Program-made: the position numbers and the translations under genes
The notes under the pieces: model-generated
Databases searched by the model: none
Told to the model about the DNA's origin: nothing
Seen by the model: the letters and a program-made list of their open reading frames with translations, nothing else
In this document: positions 12,101 to 24,100 of the stretch, piece after piece
Position numbering within the stretch: the first letter of the stretch is position 1
Layout: every line of letters begins with the position of its first letter
Source: Edaphochlamys debaryana
Taxonomy: Eukaryota; Chlorophyta; Chlorophyceae; Chlamydomonadales
Assembly (NCBI GenBank): GCA_016858145.1
Contig: JAEHOE010000189.1
Location: 1-64,000 of the forward strand
Reading direction: 5' to 3'
DNA: 64,000 nucleotides

Positions 12101-15100
12101 TGACGGTGGTGGTGCCCACAGGGAAGATCGAGCCCGAGCTGTGGTCGCACTGCACCTGGGGGCTGCCGTCGAGGCTGTCCGTGGCGGTCGGGATTGTGAA
12201 GTTCACCCTAGCGCCGTCCCCAGAGGTGGCCTCCACGTCCGCAATCTCGGCGGTCAAGGTGGACAGGCTGGGGGCCGTCTTGTCGACTGAGGGCGGAAGG
12301 AAGGGAGCGGATGCAGCAGGGCGTGAGACAAGCCGCGCGCGCGTGGGGGCGAGAGTCCAGGGAAGAGAGCGCACAGCGTATCCAGCAAAAGGCAGGCTAA
12401 AGCTGCCTGGGGCGCTGCACGGAAGGCGAGGAGGCCAAGACATGTGCCCACAAGACGTGATGGGAAGAGGCATGCCCCACACCCACCGTCAGTCCGCTGC
12501 GAGCCCCTCCGGCCCCGACCTTGTCCCACCCGTCTTGACACTCACCCACGGTGACGTTGAAGCTGGTGCTGGCGGTGTTGCCCGAGGCGTCCTTAGCCGT
12601 GCACGTGACGGTGGTGGTGCCCACAGGGAAGATCGAGCCCGAGCTGTGGTCGCACTGCACCTGGGGGCTGCCGTCGAGGCTGTCCGTGGCGGTCGGGATT
12701 GTGAAGTTCACCCTAGCGCCGTCCCCAGAGGTGGCCTCCACGTCCGCAATCTCGGCGGTCAAGGTGGACAGGCTGGGGGCCGTCTTGTCGACTGAGGGCG
12801 GAAGGAAGGGAGCGGATGCAGCAGGGCGTGAGACAAGCCGCGCGCGCGTGGGGGCGAGAGTCCAGGGAAGAGAGCGCACAGCGTATCCAGCAAAAGGCAG
12901 GCTAAAGCTGCCTGGGGCGCTGCACGGAAGGCGAGGAGGCCAAGACATGTGCCCACAAGACGTGATGGGAAGAGGCATGCCCCACACCCACCGTCAGTCC
13001 GCTGCGAGCCCCTCCGGCCCCGACCTTGTCCCACCCGTCTTGACACTCACCCACGGTGACGTTGAAGCTGGTGCTGGCGGTGTTGCCCGAGGCGTCCTTA
13101 GCCGTGCACGTGACGGTGGTGGTGCCCACAGGGAAGATCGAGCCCGAGCTGTGGTCGCACTGCACCTGGGGGCTGCCGTCGAGGCTGTCCGTGGCGGTCG
13201 GGATTGTGAAGTTCACCCTAGCGCCGTCCCCAGAGGTGGCCTCCACGTCCGCAATCTCGGCGGTCAAGGTGGACAGGCTGGGGGCCGTCTTGTCGACTGA
13301 GGGCGGAAGGAAGGGAGCGGATGCAGCAGGGCGTGAGACAAGCCGCGCGCGCGTGGGGGCGAGAGTCCAGGGAAGAGAGCGCACAGCGTATCCAGCAAAA
13401 GGCAGGCTAAAGCTGCCTGGGGCGCTGCACGGAAGGCGAGGAGGCCAAGACATGTGCCCACAAGACGTGATGGGAAGAGGCATGCCCCACACCCACCGTC
13501 AGTCCGCTGCGAGCCCCTCCGGCCCCGACCTTGTCCCACCCGTCTTGACACTCACCCACGGTGACGTTGAAGCTGGTGCTGGCGGTGTTGCCCGAGGCGT
13601 CCTTAGCCGTGCACGTGACGGTGGTGGTGCCCACAGGGAAGATCGAGCCCGAGCTGTGGTCGCACTGCACCTGGGGGCTGCCGTCGAGGCTGTCCGTGGC
13701 GGTCGGGATTGTGAAGTTCACCCTAGCGCCGTCCCCAGAGGTGGCCTCCACGTCCGCAATCTCGGCGGTCAAGGTGGACAGGCTGGGGGCCGTCTTGTCG
13801 ACTGAGGGCGGAAGGAAGGGAGCGGATGCAGCAGGGCGTGAGACAAGCCGCGCGCGCGTGGGGGCGAGAGTCCAGGGAAGAGAGCGCACAGCGTATCCAG
13901 CAAAAGGCAGGCTAAAGCTGCCTGGGGCGCTGCACGGAAGGCGAGGAGGCCAAGACATGTGCCCACAAGACGTGATGGGAAGAGGCATGCCCCACACCCA
14001 CCGTCAGTCCGCTGCGAGCCCCTCCGGCCCCGACCTTGTCCCACCCGTCTTGACACTCACCCACGGTGACGTTGAAGCTGGTGCTGGCGGTGTTGCCCGA
14101 GGCGTCCTTAGCCGTGCACGTGACGGTGGTGGTGCCCACAGGGAAGATCGAGCCCGAGCTGTGGTCGCACTGCACCTGGGGGCTGCCGTCGAGGCTGTCC
14201 GTGGCGGTCGGGATTGTGAAGTTCACCCTAGCGCCGTCCCCAGAGGTGGCCTCCACGTCCGCAATCTCGGCGGTCAAGGTGGACAGGCTGGGGGCCGTCT
14301 TGTCGACTGAGGGCGGAAGGAAGGGAGCGGATGCAGCAGGGCGTGAGACAAGCCGCGCGCGCGTGGGGGCGAGAGTCCAGGGAAGAGAGCGCACAGCGTA
14401 TCCAGCAAAAGGCAGGCTAAAGCTGCCTGGGGCGCTGCACGGAAGGCGAGGAGGCCAAGACATGTGCCCACAAGACGTGATGGGAAGAGGCATGCCCCAC
14501 ACCCACCGTCAGTCCGCTGCGAGCCCCTCCGGCCCCGACCTTGTCCCACCCGTCTTGACACTCACCCACGGTGACGTTGAAGCTGGTGCTGGCGGTGTTG
14601 CCCGAGGCGTCCTTAGCCGTGCACGTGACGGTGGTGGTGCCCACAGGGAAGATCGAGCCCGAGCTGTGGTCGCACTGCACCTGGGGGCTGCCGTCGAGGC
14701 TGTCCGTGGCGGTCGGGATTGTGAAGTTCACCCTAGCGCCGTCCCCAGAGGTGGCCTCCACGTCCGCAATCTCGGCGGTCAAGGTGGACAGGCTGGGGGC
14801 CGTCTTGTCGACTGAGGGCGGAAGGAAGGGAGCGGATGCAGCAGGGCGTGAGACAAGCCGCGCGCGCGTGGGGGCGAGAGTCCAGGGAAGAGAGCGCACA
14901 GCGTATCCAGCAAAAGGCAGGCTAAAGCTGCCTGGGGCGCTGCACGGAAGGCGAGGAGGCCAAGACATGTGCCCACAAGACGTGATGGGAAGAGGCATGC
15001 CCCACACCCACCGTCAGTCCGCTGCGAGCCCCTCCGGCCCCGACCTTGTCCCACCCGTCTTGACACTCACCCACGGTGACGTTGAAGCTGGTGCTGGCGG

Positions 15101-18100
15101 TGTTGCCCGAGGCGTCCTTAGCCGTGCACGTGACGGTGGTGGTGCCCACAGGGAAGATCGAGCCCGAGCTGTGGTCGCACTGCACCTGGGGGCTGCCGTC
15201 GAGGCTGTCCGTGGCGGTCGGGATTGTGAAGTTCACCCTAGCGCCGTCCCCAGAGGTGGTCCTCCACGTCCGCAATCTCGGCGGTCAAGGTGGACAGGCT
15301 GGGGGCCGTCTTGTCGACTGAGGGCGGAAGGAAGGGAGCGGATGCAGCAGGGCGTGAGACAAGCCGCGCGCGCGTGGGGGCGAGAGTCCAGGGAAGAGAG
15401 CGCACAGCGTATCCAGCAAAAGGCAGGCTAAAGCTGCCTGGGGCGCTGCACGGAAGGCGAGGAGGCCAAGACATGTGCCCACAAGACGTGATGGGAAGAG
15501 GCATGCCCCACACCCACCGTCAGTCCGCTGCGAGCCCCTCCGGCCCCGACCTTGTCCCACCCGTCTTGACACTCACCCACGGTGACGTTGAAGCTGGTGC
15601 TGGCGGTGTTGCCCGAGGCGTCCTTAGCCGTGCACGTGACGGTGGTGGTGCCCACAGGGAAGATCGAGCCCGAGCTGTGGTCGCACTGCACCTGGGGGCT
15701 GCCGTCGAGGCTGTCCGTGGCGGTCGGGATTGTGAAGTTCACCCTAGCGCCGTCCCCAGAGGTGGTCTCCACGTCCGCAATCTCGGCGGTCAAGGTGGAC
15801 AGGCTGGGGGCCGTCTTGTCGACTGAGGGCGGAAGGAAGGGAGCGGATGCAGCAGGGCGTGAGACAAGCCGCGCGCGCGTGGGGGCGAGAGTCCAGGGAA
15901 GAGAGCGCACAGCGTATCCAGCAAAAGGCAGGCTAAAGCTGCCTGGGGCGCTGCACGGAAGGCGAGGAGGCCAAGACATGTGCCCACAAGACGTGATGGG
16001 AAGAGGCATGCCCCACACCCACCGTCAGTCCGCTGCGAGCCCCTCCGGCCCCGACCTTGTCCCACCCGTCTTGACACTCACCCACGGTGACGTTGAAGCT
16101 GGTGCTGGCGGTGTTGCCCGAGGCGTCCTTAGCCGTGCACGTGACGGTGGTGGTGCCCACAGGGAAGATCGAGCCCGAGCTGTGGTCGCACTGCACCTGG
16201 GGGCTGCCGTCGAGGCTGTCCGTGGCGGTCGGGATTGTGAAGTTCACCCTAGCGCCGTCCCCAGAGGTGGTCTCCACGTCCGCAATCTCGGCGGTCAAGG
16301 TGGACAGGCTGGGGGCCGTCTTGTCGACTGAGGGCGGAAGGAAGGGAGCGGATGCAGCAGGGCGTGAGACAAGCCGCGCGCGCGTGGGGGCGAGAGTCCA
16401 GGGAAGAGAGCGCACAGCGTATCCAGCAAAAGGCAGGCTAAAGCTGCCTGGGGCGCTGCACGGAAGGCGAGGAGGCCAAGACATGTGCCCACAAGACGTG
16501 ATGGGAAGAGGCATGCCCCACACCCACCGTCAGTCCGCTGCGAGCCCCTCCGGCCCCGACCTTGTCCCACCCGTCTTGACACTCACCCACGGTGACGTTG
16601 AAGCTGGTGCTGGCGGTGTTGCCCGAGGCGTCCTTAGCCGTGCACGTGACGGTGGTGGTGCCCACAGGGAAGATCGAGCCCGAGCTGTGGTCGCACTGCA
16701 CCTGGGGGCTGCCGTCGAGGCTGTCCGTGGCGGTCGGGATTGTGAAGTTCACCCTAGCGCCGTCCCCAGAGGTGGTCTCCACGTCCGCAATCTCGGCGGT
16801 CAAGGTGGACAGGCTGGGGGCCGTCTTGTCGACTGAGGGCGGAAGGAAGGGAGCGGATGCAGCAGGGCGTGAGACAAGCCGCGCGCGCGTGGGGGCGAGA
16901 GTCCAGGGAAGAGAGCGCACAGCGTATCCAGCAAAAGGCAGGCTAAAGCTGCCTGGGGCGCTGCACGGAAGGCGAGGAGGCCAAGACATGTGCCCACAAG
17001 ACGTGATGGGAAGAGGCATGCCCCACACCCACCGTCAGTCCGCTGCGAGCCCCTCCGGCCCCGACCTTGTCCCACCCGTCTTGACACTCACCCACGGTGA
17101 CGTTGAAGCTGGTGCTGGCGGTGTTGCCCGAGGCGTCCTTAGCCGTGCACGTGACGGTGGTGGTGCCCACAGGGAAGATCGAGCCCGAGCTGTGGTCGCA
17201 CTGCACCTGGGGGCTGCCGTCGAGGCTGTCCGTGGCGGTCGGGATTGTGAAGTTCACCCTAGCGCCGTCCCCAGAGGTGGTCTCCACGTCCGCAATCTCG
17301 GCGGTCAAGGTGGACAGGCTGGGGGCCGTCTTGTCGACTGAGGGCGGAAGGAAGGGAGCGGATGCAGCAGGGCGTGAGACAAGCCGCGCGCGCGTGGGGG
17401 CGAGAGTCCAGGGAAGAGAGCGCACAGCGTATCCAGCAAAAGGCAGGCTAAAGCTGCCTGGGGCGCTGCACGGAAGGCGAGGAGGCCAAGACATGTGCCC
17501 ACAAGACGTGATGGGAAGAGGCATGCCCCACACCCACCGTCAGTCCGCTGCGAGCCCCTCCGGCCCCGACCTTGTCCCACCCGTCTTGACACTCACCCAC
17601 GGTGACGTTGAAGCTGGTGCTGGCGGTGTTGCCCGAGGCGTCCTTAGCCGTGCACGTGACGGTGGTGGTGCCCACAGGGAAGATCGAGCCCGAGCTGTGG
17701 TCGCACTGCACCTGGGGGCTGCCGTCGAGGCTGTCCGTGGCGGTCGGGATTGTGAAGTTCACCCTAGCGCCGTCCCCAGAGGTGGCCTCCACGTCCGCAA
17801 TCTCGGCGGTCAAGGTGGACAGGCTGGGGGCCGTCTTGTCGACTGAGGGCGGAAGGAAGGGAGCGGATGCAGCAGGGCGTGAGACAAGCCGCGCGCGCGT
17901 GGGGGCGAGAGTCCAGGGAAGAGAGCGCACAGCGTATCCAGCAAAAGGCAGGCTAAAGCTGCCTGGGGCGCTGCACGGAAGGCGAGGAGGCCAAGACATG
18001 TGCCCACAAGACGTGATGGGAAGAGGCATGCCCCACACCCACCGTCAGTCCGCTGCGAGCCCCTCCGGCCCCGACCTTGTCCCACCCGTCTTGACACTCA

Positions 18101-21100
18101 CCCACGGTGACGTTGAAGCTGGTGCTGGCGGTGTTGCCCGAGGCGTCCTTAGCCGTGCACGTGACGGTGGTGGTGCCCACAGGGAAGATCGAGCCCGAGC
18201 TGTGGTCGCACTGCACCTGGGGGCTGCCGTCGAGGCTGTCCGTGGCGGTCGGGATTGTGAAGTTCACCCTAGCGCCGTCCCCAGAGGTGGCCTCCACGTC
18301 CGCAATCTCGGCGGTCAAGGTGGACAGGCTGGGGGCCGTCTTGTCGACTGAGGGCGGAAGGAAGGGAGCGGATGCAGCAGGGCGTGAGACAAGCCGCGCG
18401 CGCGTGGGGGCGAGAGTCCAGGGAAGAGAGCGCACAGCGTATCCAGCAAAAGGCAGGCTAAAGCTGCCTGGGGCGCTGCACGGAAGGCGAGGAGGCCAAG
18501 ACATGTGCCCACAAGACGTGATGGGAAGAGGCATGCCCCACACCCACCGTCAGTCCGCTGCGAGCCCCTCCGGCCCCGACCTTGTCCCACCCGTCTTGAC
18601 ACTCACCCACGGTGACGTTGAAGCTGGTGCTGGCGGTGTTGCCCGAGGCGTCCTTAGCCGTGCACGTGACGGTGGTGGTGCCCACAGGGAAGATCGAGCC
18701 CGAGCTGTGGTCGCACTGCACCTGGGGGCTGCCGTCGAGGCTGTCCGTGGCGGTCGGGATTGTGAAGTTCACCCTAGCGCCGTCCCCAGAGGTGGCCTCC
18801 ACGTCCGCAATCTCGGCGGTCAAGGTGGACAGGCTGGGGGCCGTCTTGTCGACTGAGGGCGGAAGGAAGGGAGCGGATGCAGCAGGGCGTGAGACAAGCC
18901 GCGCGCGCGTGGGGGCGAGAGTCCAGGGAAGAGAGCGCACAGCGTATCCAGCAAAAGGCAGGCTAAAGCTGCCTGGGGCGCTGCACGGAAGGCGAGGAGG
19001 CCCACTCGGGCGGGACGGAAGTCGTCATGGGAATTGCGGATTGGGCGCACACTGTGTCAAGTTGGAGGGACTACTTTGGCCACCCTACTGACCGAAGGCG
19101 TGAATACTGGTGGGGGACTTGCCTCGCGGGCGACGGGGGTGCCGGGCGACGTGGGTTCGTGCATCGACGGAAGCGGTCTTGCGCCAAGTTACTAGATGTA
19201 GACATAGAACGAGCTACACGAACCTTCTGGCCTAGCAGCCGCGATATGGAAGCGTTTGAGCGCTGATCGGCTTGCGAATACCGACATCGTCACCACAGCC
19301 TGGAAGCCTCAAGGTGTTCTTTTCAGTCATGTGTATAATTATCAAAAGCCCCCGCTGTGTGAGTAACCCTCGCCGACCTCTGTGCCCTCGCGATGGGTTT
19401 GGCACGAAGCCCAGCACCGCCTTCCGACCTTCCGCCGCCCCTCTTCGATTCAGGCCTCCTTGCAGAAACCATGAATACTCGCGCTGGCATGTGTCTGGCC
19501 CGTTTTATCGCCTGATATCTCCGTAGCCGCGTAGGGCTTTCCCTTTCCCAACGGTCCGCGCCGCGGCCCCTGCCTCCGCGCCGCAAGTGAAAGGCCAAAA
19601 ACCCTGCCTGTACTAATGCGCGCCAACCTAATGCATGGGCTGAGCCCACCCGCTTTACGGGTGCCTGCTACTGGCCCATCCACACATCCAGATGGCCTGC
19701 AGGTCGCACGGCAAGCGTGACCCACGCACCCGTGGTGACCTTGAAGCTGGCGCTAGCGGTGTTGCCAGAGGCGTCCTTAGCCGTACAGTTAACGGTGGTG
19801 GTGCCCAGGGTAAAGATAGAACCAGATCCAGGGCTGCAGTTGACTATGGGGTTGAGGTCCCAGTTGTCTGTGGCGTTCGGGCTGTACGACACGACCACTC
19901 CAGGGCGGGAGGGCGCCTGGATGTTGGTCATGTCGGCGACGGTGCTGCTGATGAACGTGGGTGTCACTTTGTCCACTGCAGGCGTGCGGTGGGGTTACGA
20001 AACGGGGACGGGGGGACACAGGTTCAATGGCCTCATAGCCCCAAAAGCTTGCCTGCTGTGCTCATGCCGACCAAATCCACGGATCGAGCCCACCCATTGT
20101 ACAGATGCCGGCGGCTACTGACTGATGCCCAGATGCCCTGCAGGTCACAAGCTTGACGGCTTGACCCACCCGTGGTGACCCTGAAGCTGGTACTGACGGT
20201 GTTGCCCGAGGCATCCTTCGCAGTGCAGTTGACGGTGGTGGTGCCCAGGGGAAAGGTGGAGGCCGATGGAGGGGAGCAGGTGACTATGGGGTTGAGGTCC
20301 CAGTTGTCTGTGGCGGTCGGCTGGGTGTACGACACGACTACTCCAGGGCGGGAGGGGGCCGGATAGTTGGCTATGTCGGCAACACTTGTGATATTGGGCT
20401 TCACTTGGTCGACTGCATGCGGCGTGGGGAGCAGGGGTAGCGCGAGAGGTTTCATGCATGTGGCTCAGCGCGGGCTTTCATGTCAATCTCGGCTGGGGCT
20501 CGGGCTACACATTCGATTTGAAAGGCCATGGTGTACGGACCGACCCACATCACCTAATAGGGGGCGTAAAGCAAGGACTCCCCGAGCTTCTTCCCAGCCT
20601 CTTCCTAGCCAAGTGAAGTAGCAGCACAGAGGATCGCATGCGATGGACCCACCTGTGGTGATCCTGAAGCTGGAGGTTGCCACATTGGCATAGTCGTCCT
20701 TAGCAGTGCAGTTAGTTGACGGTGGTGGTGCCGAGGGTAAAGGTGGAACCCGACGCAGGGCTGCAAGTCACCACGGGGCTGAGGTCCCAGTTGTCTGTGG
20801 CGGTCGGCAGAGTGTAGACAATGACCACTCCAGGGCGGGAGGGGGCCGGGTAGTTGTTCATGTCGGCAACAGTACTCATATTGGGCTTCAAGTTGTCGAC
20901 TGCATGGAGCGTGGGGAGCACAGGCGGGTGGGACAGGTGCGTGTTCGGTGGTGGAAAGGACTCCGGTTCGGTGCGTGCAAGGGACCTCAAAGATCCAAGC
21001 CTGATATGCTCAGCCGCCACGCCTCATCACAAGCAGTCTCAAGGAAGGTACAGGGGCACCACAATGCGCACAGCCCACGTACACCGTGCTCTCTACCCCG

Positions 21101-24100
21101 CCCTCGATCATGGCCCCCAACCCAAGCCCCAATGCTCCGGCTAAGCTCACACACACAGGTCCACACCGCCGCCACAATTGCTACAGAGGCCAAGGATTAC
21201 TCACCCGTGGTGACCTTAAAGGTAGTGCTTGCCAAGTTGCCCGAGTGGTCCGAAGCATAGCAGGTGACGTTGGTGGTGCCCAGGGTAAAGACGGAACCAG
21301 ATACAGGGCTACAGGAGATCACGGGGCTGGGGTCCCAGTTGTCCGTGGCATTTGGGCTGTACGACACGACTACTCCAGGGCGGGAGGGCGCCTGGATGTT
21401 GGTCCTGTCGACGACGGTGCTGTTGATGAACTTGGGTGATATCTTGTCGACTGCAGGCGTGCGATGGGGGGACAAGGGCACGTGGGGGGAGGGGTGGTCC
21501 GATAACCCTGAAACCTTGCCCTGGTACCCCACCCCAACCCCACCCCGCCCCAACCCCCCACCCCAACTAACGGATGCCTGCCAGCAGGCAGCGCTACGTA
21601 CTGGCTGAGGCCCAGATTCCTGTAGGGCAATGCAAGCTTGATGACCCACCCGTGGTGACCCTGAAGGTGGTGGTTGCCCGGTTGTTCGAGGTGTCGTAAG
21701 CATAGCAGGTGACGGTGGTGTTGCCCAGGGGAAACATGGAACCCGATGCAGGGCTGCAGCTGACCTTGACGTCCCCATCCCAATCCCAGTTGTCAGTAGC
21801 AGTCGGGTACTGGTAGGTCACCGCCGTATCAACCGGGTGGTTGAGGATGTTGGCAACGTAGCTTGTAAAAGTGGGGGCTATGTTGTCGACTGCGTGCAGT
21901 GTGCGTGGAGAGTGCAGTGTGGGGAGCAAGGGGGGGAGCGAGGGGCCTTCATTGACATGCAACCCGGCCCACATCACATGCAACACGACCCACATCACAT
22001 GCAACACGACCCCCCATATCACATGCAACCCGACCCACATCACAAATGGTAGGCAGGGCGTCAAGGACTCCCCCCAATCCCAAGTAAAAGCTTATCCAGC
22101 GGAGGGTGCAAGCGATCAACCCACCCGTGTTGACCCTGAAGGTGAGTGATGCTACGTTGCCAGAGTAGTCCGTAGCGGTACAGGTACCGATGGTGAGGCC
22201 CAGGGAAAACTGGGAACCCGATTCAGGGCTGCAGGTGACTACAGGTTTTGGGTCCCAGTTGTCCGTGGCGGTCGGCTGTGTGTAGTTCACGACTACTCCA
22301 GGGCGGGAAAGCACCGGGATACCGGTCATGATGGGGATGGTGCTTGTGAAGGTGGGCTTCACGTACTCGACTGCATGCGGCGTGGGGAGCAGGAGGGGAT
22401 GGGACCGGGGAGAGGCGGTGGGGAGTGGGAGCAGGGCCGGAGAGGGGTGCGGAGGACAGCAGAGGGCGTCAAGGACCGGAGGTGAGGACGACGAGCGACG
22501 GTGGCGGCACAAGTGCGGCTAGTGGGGCCGCCAAGCAACGCGCAGCTAACAAGGACTGGGGGCGCAGGTGATGACGAGGTGCAGGCAGGCAAGGTTTGGC
22601 GGCTCGCAGCCGCAACTCACTCCGCAGGTAAAGGCAGATTCCGTAACGGGACTGGTAGGGAAGTACGGCAGACTTCAAGTAGATATCTGCATAGCCGTAG
22701 GCGTCCGCGTATGCGGCCGCGTAGGTGATGCCGCGACAGTTGGCATCGTTCAGGCAGCCCCCGGCAAGGTGCGCCGGAGTTTCCTTGCCGTGTGCAAACG
22801 CGTCACCCCTCCCAGCGCGTACCGACACGTATTTTTTTCGCGCAATGATCGCTGCGCAGTCACCTATATTGGTGTCCTGCAAGGAGTCTGGTGCCTTATG
22901 ACAGACGCAAGGGGGGTTTGGCGTGCCCTAGGACCGGCCGGGGTCTAACCGCTCGCACAGGGGGTGTATGGAGACACCACGCCCGTGCCTGGCAACTTCA
23001 GGGGTATCAGTTGAGTCCTGAGGGACGAGGGAAGGGGGCAGCGCAAGAGGGGGATGCGTGCCAAGATACAGCAAGGGCTGCTGTTAGGGTTATGAGCGAA
23101 AGCGCTGTGCGGAAGCGTTTAAGCGGAAGCGTTGATGAGCGGAAGCGTTAAGCGGAAGGGGTAAGCGGAAGCGTTAAGCGGAAGTGTCAAGCGCTGACTG
23201 GGGAAGCCAGGGTGTTGGACAGTGAGCTGAAGTGACCTGCCACCAGCCGGGGGTGAGGCGGCAAAGGTGCCTGCCGGCCGCCGAGCTTTGAGTGGTGTGG
23301 GCTAGGGCAATGAGCTATGAATGAGCTACGGAATGCCAGTCAGCCAGACGGAGGCCACACACTGTTAAGCTAGTACTGTCAAGGATATACGGACAGTAAG
23401 GGTTGGTAGGGTAAGGGCAGCTGGATCAGGGCTGCGCGATAAGGCAAGTGGTATGTAAGCGTGCTCGGCTGCGGGGAAGCCTGGGGGCTAGTGGTGAAGG
23501 CTGGAGGGAGCTGGAGAGCGTGGAAGGGTATACGACCTTCACACGGGTAGGGGTGAGGCTGGAGTTGGCTTGGGCCTGAGTGGCGTAAGCCTGGGGGAAG
23601 AGGGGCGAAGGGGGCGGAGCCGAGGAGACACGCACGCTTTACAGTACGACTGAGTGCCGGGCTCGATCGGGGATCCTCCCGTGAGCTTCTAAGGACCAAC
23701 GTAATCGGGCAGCGTAACGAGGAGAAAATAGGGAAGTGATGATAGGATTGAGGCAGAGGGACGTTATGCTGCTAGCTGCTGTACTAGAATGAATGCTGGG
23801 GGCCGGAGCTGCAGAGTTTTGGGAGTGCTTTGTCTTGATTGTGTCTTTGTGTCTTTTGTGTGTCTTAGGGAAATGGCCGGCCGGGGTCGCCTTTTATACT
23901 CCCCCGGCCGCTGCGGTGCCGTACGATAGGACGAGCAGGGCGGCCGCCACGTCGGAGCCACGTAGGCCCACGTCAGGCCACGTCCGCGCCACGTCAGGCC
24001 ACGTATTCCGGCGCCGGGGCAACGTTGCACGCTCGTACATCCGGAAGGCCAACGGCTCGCTCCATTTGAAGATCCAGAGGCGGCGCTTCTAAGGACTATA

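Larger units (their letters stand above)
1..19002 (-). repeat. Tandem array of a 505-bp HYR exon + intron unit
   Basis: The 505-bp unit (506 bp in three places) is repeated almost without change from the left edge to 19002. Each unit holds a 246-bp exon and a 259-bp intron on the minus strand. The first complete exon is 424-669, the next 929-1174, and so on; the last is 18607-18852, followed by 150 bp of the unit's intron before unique sequence. I count 37 complete exons plus a partial one at 1-166. Exon borders are a CAG acceptor before TCGACAAG and a GTGAGT donor after ACCGTGG, both phase 1. The 82-residue domain has two Cys and the HYR signatures GTTTVTCTAKDASGN and FNVTV. Variation is confined to a few sites: ACG or GGG in the intron, GCC or GTC in the exon, and rare one-base insertions. 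Introns are as conserved as exons, pointing to very recent unequal exchange or conversion. Confidence 0.95.

Noticed and set aside
424..18856. Long plus-strand open frames of about 249 codons in every array unit
   Set aside because: They cross the exon-intron borders of the minus-strand HYR gene, have no family features, and exist only because the GC-rich unit lacks stops in that frame.
1..19002. CRISPR array
   Set aside because: The unit is 505 bp with no short repeat-spacer structure, the repeats encode protein domains, and the genome is eukaryotic.
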